From the NCBI GenBank assembly GCA_949130485.1, contig OX422204.1, forward strand, positions 558,001 through 622,000: a stretch of 64,000 nucleotides of DNA, read 5' to 3'. Each line of letters starts with the position of its first letter. Within the stretch, counting starts at the first letter, position 1. The translations under genes were made by a program, and so were the position numbers. Source of the stretch: Agelas oroides (taxonomy: Eukaryota > Porifera > Demospongiae > Agelasida > Agelasidae). Shown here piece by piece: positions 1 to 9,700 of the stretch. The notes beneath the pieces were generated by a model. That model saw only the letters and a program-made list of their open reading frames with translations, did not search any database and had not been told where the DNA came from.

Positions 1-160
1 GGTTGCAACTTAAAAGAGAAAATGTCAACCAGTTTTCATTTTGTGAGAAAGAAGAAAGCCAGTGTCAATTAACAGACCTGGGTACTCAAAACCACCGGAA
101 AATGTGTGCAACATACACAAAATCTGTGATCTAATTTGCATGGACTAGGAGTGTATTTAC

Positions 161-345
161 CTTTTGCTCAACGGAAGTTGTGCGTAAGAGTGTTCAGTCA
201 TGACTCGCTGAACAGCAGCGTCCAATAATACCCGGGACGGAAGCTCTGCACAATAGAATTTAATACTATCAGTGACATCTGATCTGTAAACATGGCTTAT
301 CGGCTGATATTGCCTCAACTTTCCCATAAAATCAACAGTCAATTT
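161..345 (-). CDS. Internal exon of an unrecognised gene (partial)
   Basis: An open exon of about 185 bp on the minus strand lies between an AG acceptor (after 345) and a good GTAAAT donor (at 160-155). It encodes about 61 residues, including the stretches FMGKLRQYQPISHVYRSD and PSRVLLDAAVQRVMTEHS. I do not recognise the family. The rest of the gene must lie to the left of the window, or the exon belongs to the fragmentary genes at 500-4400. The balanced amino-acid composition and clean splice signals favour a real exon over a chance reading frame. Confidence 0.4.
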
Positions 346-500
346 CTCCAGCCCACGTCATGCCCTTACTACACAACAACCAACCAATTAAAGTTATGTA
401 CAGATTAGCCACAACCCACCGCAATGCCAATACTGACAGTAGCATACACAAATGTGCTAATATGCAGTTACACACACTGTCATCTGCTGTGTGGGTCCCT

Positions 501-957
501 TCACTGGAAGTGGTCGCTAGCGAAGCATGTCTCTGACAATCCACTCTTGGAATGAAGAAATGCATCGTCTAATGCTCCATCAACTTGGATAGGCAGGTCA
601 CAATCAATCATTTCTACATCCACAAGACTCTCTGTGGTACACACAGATGTGAGTGAACGACTTCCACTAGACTTTCGTCTCCTTGGCAACGGACTATATT
701 GTGTAGGGTCACATTCTAGCTGCTTTTTTGCATGGTTATGTACAACACTCAACTGGCGCTCACGAAGCTTCCGTTGTAACAAGGCAAGACGCAACTCCAC
801 TTGACACTGATTGGACGCTAACTGATCTGCTCGGTTTGAAACCAGCGAACCAGTGTAACCAATGGCCAGCTCCAGGCACACCATTCGGCTGCGAGTAGAT
901 CCAAGATTGGTAATGGCAGTTTGGAATTTCTTATCAGTGGGGTCACAGGCTTGGCTA
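501..957 (-). CDS. C-terminal exon of an unrecognised coiled-coil protein
   Basis: This minus-strand reading frame runs from a CAG acceptor near 958 to a stop at 501-503, about 150 residues. It holds a likely helical segment (core QCQVELRLALLQRKLRERQ), then a basic Ser/Arg-rich patch (PRRRKSSGSRS) and an acidic tail. The helix suggests a short coiled coil, but I cannot assign a family. Its 5' part overlaps, in another frame, the end of the SMARCC-like frame at 818-1342. At most one of the two frames is coding in the overlap, so either SMARCC ends by splicing near 974 or there is an indel in the assembly. Confidence 0.35.
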
Positions 958-1671
958 CTGGAGCAGGGTCTACCTCAGGCGTTTCTTTGGTGGACAGGTC
1001 AGACTGAACTATTGCAGGTGAACCTTCCTTCTTTTCCCCCTCCTTCTCCGCTGGTTTTACACCTGCCTCTGACTTCACTTCACCTGTCTCAGCCGGCTTG
1101 CTCTCACCCTCCCCACCTCTGCTATCCTTGCTTTCTGGTTTAGTCTCCGTCTGTGTTGGCACTGGTACAGCTGTCTTGCTACCATGGGGAGGGAAGCAGT
1201 GAGGGGGGCGAACTGGAGGGAGCTGGAGGGGAGTCTGGGGCTGCAGGGTAGGGGACTGAAGGGATCTCATCTCAGCTGCTTTCAGCTGGTCTCGTTGAAA
1301 CTGCTGCCTGTCAGCCAATAGCTGCTGACGCTGGAGCTCCAGCTTAAAGAGGGGGAGGAGGAGGAGGCGGAGGAGGAGGAGGAGGAGGGAGGGGAGGGAG
1401 AGGAGGAGGGAGAGGAAGAGAAAGGCATTATAATTAACACACACCCTAGCACATTTGTAGTCGATGATAACATGCAACTTCCCCTCCTACAATTGCTCCT
1501 CTCCTCCCTCCCTCCCCCCTTCCTCCCTCCACTCACAGATTCCCTCTCTCTGTCCATGATTGCCTCTAGTTTCTCAAAATGTCTTAGTTTTATCTCCAAC
1601 TTCTTCATCTGTGTCTCCACCAGCAGCGCTACAAGTGACTTGATCTTGCGTTCCTCCACATTCGCAAGATG
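818..1671 (-). CDS. SMARCC: SWI/SNF subunit SMARCC1/2, C-terminal exons only
   Basis: Two minus-strand exons encode the conserved C-terminal coiled coil of the BAF155/BAF170 subunit of SWI/SNF chromatin remodellers. Exon 1537-1671 contains [20 protein letters not shown] and [16 protein letters not shown]. Exon (818 or 974)-1342 continues with [17 protein letters not shown] and a Pro/Lys/Glu-rich tail. Both match the human proteins closely and join in phase. The intron between them holds a GGA array, CCT on the sense strand, next to the acceptor. The SWIRM, SANT and chromo-like N-terminal regions are not found upstream, where VPS41-like exons occur instead. The gene is therefore incomplete: rearranged, very distantly spliced, or mis-assembled. 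The true 3' end is uncertain. Confidence 0.7.
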
Positions 1672-1697
1672 CTAGCAAGAAACAAGTTACATGTAAT

Positions 1698-2036
1698 GTG
1701 TGTGGGGCAGTTTACTAGGACTTTACACAGCCCATGTGTGGGGCAGTTTACTGGGACTTTACACACCCCACGTGTGGGGCAGTTTACTGGGACTTTACAC
1801 AGCCCACGTGTGGGGCAGTTTACTGGGACTTTACACAGCCCACGTGTGGGGCAGTTTACTGGGACTTTACAAAGCCCACGTGTGGGGCAGTTTACTGGGA
1901 CTTTACACAGCCCACGTGTGGGGCAGTTTACTGGGACTTTACACAGCCCACGTGTGGGGCAGTTTACTGGGACTTTACACAGCCCACGTGTGGGACAGTT
2001 TACTGGGACTTTACACAGCCCACGTGCGGGGCGGTG
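1698..2036. repeat. 36-bp minisatellite, about 9.4 copies
   Basis: Unit: CCCACGTGTGGGGCAGTTTA followed by CTGGGACTTTACACAG, with few substitutions. The 36-bp period is a multiple of three, so long frames stay open on both strands. Those frames are artefacts. It lies just upstream, in sense orientation, of the SMARCC-like exon at 1537-1671. Confidence 0.9.
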
Positions 2037-2486
2037 ATTTACAAACCTTACTGTTGGCAGACTCCATGCACTCTTGCGACTAAGAACCGGGGACATGCAC
2101 AGTGGATGTTACTGTACATTCAAAAGTTCAGATGTTACACACTCTTCCTACCCCGCCCATTTTTATATGCTCTTGCCCCTGGGAACACAGCTTACCAGTA
2201 TGTCTGCTCTGCAGTCAATGAGTAGCTTTACAGTTTGCTGTGGAAGAGTAAGTCCGACATTTTAACCGTACATGTTACTCTGTGCACTGATGGGCATTTG
2301 GTTAAATAGTTCAGTGTTCACACAGAGGGGCTGGCCATGTTAGTGTTCAGTACTTTGCTAACATATCAGTACTGAAGCATACATTAACTGTTACACATGA
2401 ACTATGCATTGAATTCTATGAGTGGGGTAGACTATATAGAGAGGAGATAGGGGCTGTCAGACATAAGTATCTAGCACTAAAAAGCT

Positions 2487-2546
2487 AGTCTCATTCCCAG
2501 GCTCTCCCCACAATAAGCTAGGAGGGGAAGGTTTGGGAATGAGGCT
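2487..2546. mobile_element. Small hairpin element of the CCTCGTTCCCAGGC family
   Basis: Inverted ends CTCATTCCCAGGCTCTCCCC and a diverged GGGAATGAGGCT face each other over about 60 bp. The same end sequence recurs at 2686-2737, 5855, 22194-22711 and 23541-23602. Confidence 0.55.
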
Positions 2547-2685
2547 CCAAAAAGCATCTTAAATAAGTGCAGTGGTTTCATAGACCACTAGGATTACTCA
2601 CCTCACTTCACTACTTGGCATTCATACACACTAGCCAACTCTGATAACCTGGCGACCAACAACAATACTTTACCAGCTATTAGCT

Positions 2686-2737
2686 GCTCATTCCCAGACT
2701 CTCAGAGGAGCATGAGAGTCTGGGAATGAGGATAGAC
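2686..2737. mobile_element. Second small hairpin of the same family
   Basis: CTCATTCCCAGACTCTC and GAGAGTCTGGGAATGAG form a near-perfect inverted repeat with a short AGAGGAGCAT loop. Confidence 0.6.
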
Positions 2738-2814
2738 AGAGCCCTCATCATTTCATGTATGTTCAATAGGTGGCCATGGCGATCAATACATACTGTACTC
2801 TATTACATACTTAC

Positions 2815-4398
2815 GGGCAGCTGATTTTTATACATGAAGCTGATAACGACATCCTCCCAATGATTCTTGTCCTCAGGACCGAGCATCTCGTGGCACTTCC
2901 TGCAAGATGACACATTCTATCTCACACACAGGTGTTGACGTAGTCAGATGACATGTGCTAAAACACACTGGGCCACATTGGGCTTGCAGCAGTTTCTCGT
3001 ATGAGTATGTACCAGTTGATTTAAGATGAACAAGAAGCAAAAATGAAATAACTGCGAAAAAAAAAATTGAAGGCCTTTGGGATACAAATCTGAAATCTGT
3101 ACTTCTATTGAATGAGAACACACACATTGTAACATCTCACTTTGCAGCTTCTGTAAAGTTGGCGGTTTTAATCAGGTGGTGGACATACTTGATTCCTATG
3201 AGCTGCACAACAAGATAACATTGCCGAGAGCCAGGCAGAAATACACTCTGGAAATCTTCAACAGACATGCGTAATTGTATGCATTAAAGAATGTTGCAAG
3301 AGCAGCCCCGCCCTGCTCTGACTCATTCACGTGTGGGGAGAGCCTGGGAACAAAGCTACTGCAAGAGTGCACAAGAAACATCACGAAAAAAAAAAAACAT
3401 GACATGAACCATTTAACACAAAACATTGAGTTCATGTGGCAGATCATGTCCAACCTGTAACTTTCCTGGGTGTAGTACTTTGGCCACTTGTGGGTTTTCT
3501 ACAAATTTCATAGCTTCCTGAAAGTAAAGTGACAGTGCTGTTATTAGATGTCCACAGACCAAGAAAATATCAGGTGTTCAGAATATGCATCTACCGATGT
3601 TCCACGCCTCAAATTTGCCTTGTCTCAACAGCCAATCAATGTAGTCGTTGGCATCTCGCTTCTGCAAAGGTAGAAAGATTCAAAGTACGTCTTTAGTCCA
3701 AGAAATGCACCATAAGGGAAAGAATAGAAGACAAATTCATGGCAGGATGTTGTCGGAAAGAGTGACAGAGCTATGAATATAATGAGCATCTCGTACTGGT
3801 ACATGTACATAAAACTCATTACCTTCACACACGATATCATACGTCTAACTCACGCTAATGTATGGGAGTCAATGGGGAAGCCTTGCAGCTGCGTGCAGTA
3901 TATAAAAAGCCGTATTTTTTTACTGCAAGTCACGCGAGAATCCGTATCAGGTACTACAAGTCACGTGCGCTGCGTCTGAAGGTTCGTATGATAAAATCAT
4001 TATTACCATAATACCAAGCTATAGATAGTTTCCAAATGTCAATTAAGCGTCCTACTTCCGGAGGGCAAACGCGCGATCAAGAGGCAGCTGTACAGCGGAC
4101 CTTTCACCTTGAGAGAAACAGCTTCTTTTATCTTTCGGTACTAATGGTAAGGACTCGATGTAGCGCTTACTAGCCTGTATTTTGCACGCAGCTGCACTAA
4201 ACCCAGACACCGACTTTTGCCCTCTGGAAGTGAAGCCACGCCCCATGAAAACCATCTACATGTATACCGGAGAAAATATCACTCGTTTGTTGCCGTTGGC
4301 ATAACCTTGCAGTCCAGTACATGCAAAACTGTAACTAAGTCTGTACAACCTACCTCAGCCAGGAGGATATCAATGGGGCTGACGATATAGAACCTTGG
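2815..4398 (-). CDS. VPS41: VPS41 (HOPS complex), central exons only
   Basis: Five minus-strand exons match, in order, the central part of VPS41, a HOPS subunit that tethers endosomes and lysosomes. 4354-4398 has FYIVSPIDILLAE. 3595-3661 (or ending at GAG) has DANDYIDWLLRQGKFE. 3455-3517 has EAMKFVENPQVAK. 3141-3202 has GIKYVHHLIKTANFTEAAK. 2815-2899 has KCHEMLGPEDKNHWEDV. Human VPS41 has the same order (YIVSP, DHIDWLLEKKKYEEA, YINHL, AARKCQKILG). Phases agree if the exon at 3661 ends at a GC donor. Weak continuation exons may exist near 2600 and 2201-2243. The N-terminal beta-propeller and the C-terminal RING are missing: TSR2 begins 230 bp upstream on the other strand and SMARCC exons follow downstream. 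It is a gene fragment, a pseudogene or an assembly artefact. Confidence 0.65.
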
Positions 4399-4627
4399 CT
4401 ATGAAATTGTGACCTTCATGTGATATTCTGAGCTTGTCGTACCGCCCCACGTTTCAAGTTCCACGGGAAGCGAGAATAGAGGTTACAGATAATTTGAGGG
4501 TGAGAGATCGTCTAGCTGTCCTGTCCCTTTACAAATTATGATGGTTTTTCCTACAGCAGTAATTTTGCATGATACGTGGTTTAACATTTTGCACACACAT
4601 GCGCAGCATTATTTATCCAGGGTTATA

Positions 4628-6257
4628 ATGGCAAAACCAAGGACTAGGGATGCATTCAATCAGGCTGTCGTGGCAGTACTTTGCAACTGGAAAGCACTAC
4701 AGATTGCTGTTGACAATGAGTTTGGAGGACACTTCACCCGAGAAAAGGCCTCATGGCTGCAACAGGTGACAGCCGAATACTTCTGGAGCAATGGTGCGTG
4801 TGTTGTTTCCACTCGCACAGCCTCCCATGCTCTTTGGAGGCAAATGTCTCTTCCTTATTGCCTTCTTTCTCACTTGCACTCTTGCTGGAGACCATCTGAT
4901 TGGTTGACTAATGACACAAATTTTCAGCATATTAGTCTTTCTCAATGATTCATAGGACTGCCTGTCTCTCCCTCTCTCACACACACACACACACGCACGT
5001 GCGCGCACACACACACAATGCGCTGTAGCTGACCTGCACCCGGATGAAGTGGAAGAGTTTTTGGCCACTCTCCTGGATGCAGAATTTGACACCATTGTCG
5101 AAGACGGCAGCCTGCCTGAGGTTGGTTGATTGCTCTCCTGTCATGAAAATCTAACTCAAGTGTTTTGCTTTTGACCAGGTCTCGCAGCAGCTATGCACCC
5201 TTTACCAGCAGTGCTGCAGTGGGGACTTGCCAGCACCTCCGGAGCCACCGTGTGCCAGCTCTACAGATAGTCTTGTGTTTGCTAGTGTCAGAGATCACCC
5301 TGAGACACATTGTCAGGTGGGACTGTGACTTGTGTTTGCTAGTGTCAGAGATCACCCTGAGACACATTGTCAGGTGGGACTGTGACTTGTGTTTGCTAGT
5401 GTCAGAGATCACCCTGAGACACATTGTCAGGTGGGACTGTGACTTGTGTTTGCTAGTGTCAGAGATCACCCTGAGACACATTGTCAGGTGGGACTGTGAC
5501 TTGTGTTTGCTAGTGTCAGAGATCACCCTGAGACACATTGTCAGGTGGGACTGTGACTTGTGTTTGCTAGTGTCAGAGATCACCCTGAGACACACTGTCA
5601 GGTGGGACTGTGACTTGTGTTTGCTAGTGTCAGAGATCACCCTGAGACACACTATCAGGTGGGACTGTGACTTGTGTGCTATAAAGAAAACCAATTAAGA
5701 CTCATAGATAGATCCTTCACTCTGTTGTAGCCAGTCTTCCTCAAATAGAGAGCAAAACTTAGAACAGTAAAGCAGTACATTCCCATGCCTGCCCTGCCCA
5801 GCTTTTGATCACAAAGGGAAAGTGTCCGGTAGTTTGTAGTTGGTATGCATCGTTAGTAGCCTCGTTCCCAGGCCTACCCCGTTTTTTGTTCTTCGGTTTG
5901 CATTCAATATAATACAAGTGCCTATCAATGTTATGCCCCACCCCCTTCCCAAATCGGGCTATAGTTGGGCAAGGTGGGGATTTGAGTAATTAAAAACATT
6001 AATTGCGCCTATAGTGGGGCAGACCCTGTAATCAAATCCCCTGGAAAAGGATGGGAGATTACTGGGGATCAGTTAGCTATGTAGCACCCTCTTCAGTCAA
6101 ACCATATGATCCCCATCAACTGTCCAATAGTAGGGGGGAAGTGGGACATAACATTGACGCATATTAATGTATTCTTTCCTAGACTGCACCCAGTGAAGGC
6201 CAAACCTCTGAAGAAGGATGGCAAGTTGCCACTAACAGAAGACCGAGAAAGCACTAG
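4628..6257 (+). CDS. TSR2: TSR2 pre-rRNA processing protein (eS26 escort)
   Basis: Four exons (4628-4793, 5029-5120, 5179-5316, 6183-6257) give a complete 156-residue protein with all phases consistent. TSR2 chaperones ribosomal protein eS26 to pre-40S particles. Diagnostic segments are [15 protein letters not shown] near the N-terminus, then [31 protein letters not shown], and an acidic tail ending [15 protein letters not shown], as in human TSR2 (191 aa). The start is the first ATG in frame. Exon 3 ends inside the first copy of a 57-bp repeat, so its donor (CAG|GTGGGA) recurs seven times. Continuing past that donor in frame meets TGA at once, so splicing there is required. The 867-bp last intron also holds a half copy of a hairpin element. 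Confidence 0.92.
5272..5670. repeat. 57-bp minisatellite, 7 copies, carrying the TSR2 exon 3 splice donor
   Basis: Each unit contains CTTGTGTTTGCTAGTGTCAG, the exon 3 end GAGACACATTGTCAG and the donor GTGGGACTGTGA. The first copy overlaps TSR2 coding sequence; the others lie in the intron and each offers the same 5' splice site. The 57-bp period keeps all frames open, which explains the long repetitive frames on both strands. Confidence 0.92.
5855..5925. mobile_element. Half copy of the TAGCCTCG inverted-repeat element
   Basis: TAGCCTCGTTCCCAGGCCTA, then CCCCGTTTTTTG and a GGTTTGCATTC-like stretch, match the left end of the element at 22194-22711. No right end is visible nearby. Confidence 0.6.
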
Positions 6258-6774
6258 TTGACAGTGTATTTACATGTAGCTACTGAATGTATATGCAACT
6301 ATTGTGTATCAGTGCATAAGAAAATCTACTACGTATCAGTAGTACACAATAAAGGAATCTAGTCTGGGAGCGGGACGCTGAGAAGAGGGCACGTGTTATA
6401 CCACGCCCACATACGGCGGTCACGTGAGAAGCACGTACTTGTGAACTCGATAGAGAACACTCAGCTTTTATTAAGTATATGTAGACTCGCTGTGTGCACA
6501 TTTACAGGATTCATTGTCTTTTCTCGCGGTCCCTCTACTGTCAAACACAGGTGAGCGTTTGGTTAATGTGGTAGTGAAGTGACACTGTGCAAGCGATTGA
6601 GTGATGGTAATATTCCGTGTGTGTTGTGTGTGGAGAACGTAGCTAGCTGGTGATGAAGTGAGTGCATGGGACAGCTGATTCCTGTGTTGTGCGGTAGAGC
6701 GCATGATATTTGCTGATAGAATGGTGTGCATTATTTAGAGTAACCTTATTATTGCACGTTCGTTTCAGTGTTGA
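6258..6774 (+). promoter_or_regulatory. Intergenic region and probable UBAP2L promoter/5' UTR
   Basis: There is no coding sequence between the TSR2 stop and the UBAP2L start. The stretch 6390-6560 is richer in CpG (CACGTGTTATACCACGCC, CACGTGAGAAGCACG) and has two CACGTG E-box palindromes. I see no clear TATA box. Assigning this as the promoter rests on position only. Confidence 0.35.
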
Positions 6775-9700
6775 ATGGTAGGAATGAGTGGAAAGAGTAG
6801 TGAGCCACGTCGTGGCCCCTCTCATGGAAAGAAACAGTCAACCTCACATCCTGCTAGCAAACCACAGGTGACGCTCTGTGCAGACAAATTGTCTTGTACA
6901 ACCTCTTAACCCAAGGGGTGGTCATTCCCATAGGCGCCATAGTCACAGCTGCGACCGGGGTCAAGAAGCAGTCAAGAGGTCAAGGGCTGTTTTTGGTGTC
7001 GGTCAAGCGGTCAAGGACAATTTTCAAACTCAGTAACAGTTGTCAAGATGTTTACGTTTTGCGTGTGCGTATAGCACACAGTGTAGTCAAGTGTGTGCGG
7101 TCAAGCGGTCAAGGTTCCGTTTGCGATGTGGTCAAGTGGTCAAGCAACAAAAACGATGATCAAACTTTTTTGACCCCGGTCGCAGCTGTGACTATAGTGC
7201 CTATGGGAGTGACCACCCCTTGTAACCTTTATAATGGTCTGATCATGCAGCCGTCAATGGAAGCACTACAGATGGCTCGTATGCTCGGAGACACAGATCC
7301 TCCGGACTACTCAGACCTCATCCAGCAGGTGCAGACTGTCGTGCCCGGGAAAAGTGAAGATGCAATATTTGATTCCCTGCACTTCCATAACTTTGATGTT
7401 GAGAAGACCATTACTGCTCTTCTAGACTCTGACGAAGACCGCTCACAGGTATGCATGCATGCAGAGGTGCACATTTTGTTCGTGTATGCTGAGTGCACAG
7501 TGATATGTTTCTAGGGAGAATGGACACCAGCAAGGAAAGGGCGAAAGAAGATGCAGGGAGACCTTGACCTGATTGTGCCCCCTGGGGACAGATCAAAGCC
7601 AAACCCCAGGATGGGAGATAGCAAAGCAGGTGCTGGCTGTTTCGCTTCATCCAGTGCAGCCTCCATTGACCCTCTTCTGCTGATATGTTACACACACAGC
7701 CTCACAGGCAACCAGAGACAACTACGGTGGTTCTGTGACTGTAGGGAGGGGGAGAAGTGGCCGATCACAAAGCAGTCGCGGTAGTGGAAGGAGTACACGG
7801 CGCAGTGATCGTGCACGACCACCAGGGTAAGTCTCTCAAGCTACCCTTTGATATTTGGTCCCCGAGCCTGTTAAACTTTCCTCTGCAGGGTGGGTCGGAA
7901 CATGAAAGGCAGTGTCCCTAAGGAGAAGGGGAAGCCCCAGTCCAATGTGATGTCTGGTACAGCAGGTGAGCTGACAGCTTGCTGGCCATGACTGCACTGG
8001 CTAGCCCAAACTTAAGCTGACGCATACAAGAGTAGTAGAGGTGGCACTCGTAATACTGTGATCTTCTCCATCTGTCTTTCTCCCAGTCCCCAGTACCACG
8101 GTGCCACTATGGGACTCCCTCCCACCATCCCAACCTCCCGTGGAGCCCCTCCCCGTCATGGTAGGACCAGGGTTACAGAGCTGGGAACAGGAGGAACCCA
8201 GAATTGAAGAGGTACACACACCACACACACACGCCTGTAGCTGCCCCTCCCTTATCCACGGCTGCTTGCTTCTGTGATAGCTCGTCTCTGAGTTAAAGGA
8301 AGAGAGTCCTGTCTTTCCTGAGGCCCTTCCTATCACTCAGACCCTCCCAGGTGTGAACATAGTCTCCACTGCGGAGACAACTCACACTCCTTGCACCACT
8401 TCACACGAGAGAGTGCAACAGCAGCATCCCTCAGAGCAGAGGTACACCACTGGCACCACTAGGCTAGCCAGCTGCACCTGATGTCAGGCTTCTCTCTCTC
8501 CCCAGCAAACACACAGAGCGGCCACCCAGACAAAGACATAAGAGACTAGCGCGCTCCCAGATTCCAACCAAGCCGGTGGAGATGCCGGGTGGCATCGATA
8601 CCCTGGATGTGGAGGTAGGAACGTCTGTTCTACACGAGTCCCACTCTGACAATGCTTCTCTTCCCTTCCAGTTTGGAAACTTAGGGATCAATTTTCTTCC
8701 GGAGGAAACAGACGTACCGACTCCAACTCCTCCTCCCTCTGCTAGTCCACCCTTCCCTCCTACTAGCTCATCACCACCACCACAGACAACGCTGCTGGCC
8801 TATTCTGAGCAACAGTAAGTTGATGCAAGTCTGATGATGATACTGGTCTGTACCGGATGTACCTCCTTTTCAGCTTACCAGAGGACCCTGGTGTCATCAG
8901 CATCGCGCCAACCTCCACAGCAGACTACCCTCCTCTTGAAGACAGCAAGCGAGAGGCCCCCCCTGGCCTCCCACCTCCACCATCCTCACAAGTCTGCCTA
9001 ACATTGCTTGTTGAGTCAAAACACTGCTTGATGCTTCTTCCCTCCCACAGCAAACGCGGAGCGCAACACCCACCCAGCTGCTTCCACCAGAGCCCATATC
9101 ACTACCAACGTCTCACCCCTCACCTCCTCACACCACCACCGAAGACACGACCTTGGTGTTGCAGGAACCTAACAGGTAGCCACAGACATAAGTCTCCAGA
9201 CTAACTCTGACTTTGGCGTCTGCCATCCAGTAGCCCCAGCATGACACATTGTACATTACTTTTCCCAGTGAGCCCTCCACCCTTCCACTGTCCTCACATC
9301 CCTCCACCCTCCGCACCCTCACTACAAATACCTCCCTCCCTCCTCCCATCGACCTGCCGTCGTCTGTTCCCCTCACCACGGACCCAACCACACCCATTGA
9401 GCCACCAAGCTCCCAGCTCGCTGTAGGTGTTCCATGAGGCCATTCCTGGATAGAACTTCCTCGACCCTGACTCTGTCCTTCCTCCTCCAGCCTCACAGCT
9501 TCTCCACTGTCAGCAGCTCAACCACGGACCTGCTGCTGGCCAGGAGCATGCCCCATGCGCATCCCTCTACCCTCAGCACGACTTCTGCCTCTGCCAAAGC
9601 TACTCAGGCTCAGCACCTTGGGCCCCAGGGTTAGTTACATCTACAGTATCACTTGAAGCCCCTTTGCATCTTCACACTGCTGTTTTCGTTTGTCTGCAGG

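Noticed and set aside
501-884. Assignment of the coiled-coil C-terminus to KANSL1
   Set aside because: Only general coiled-coil character is shared and the PEHE domain is absent.
1629-2225. Repetitive frames such as GLCKVPVNCPTR and its antisense counterparts
   Set aside because: Created by the 36-bp minisatellite, whose period is a multiple of three; no splice context or homology.
6894-7250. Possible extension of UBAP2L exon 2 upstream through an open frame
   Set aside because: The sequence is the inverted-repeat element and its core; a proper acceptor (TGCAG) at 7250 joins exon 1 in phase.
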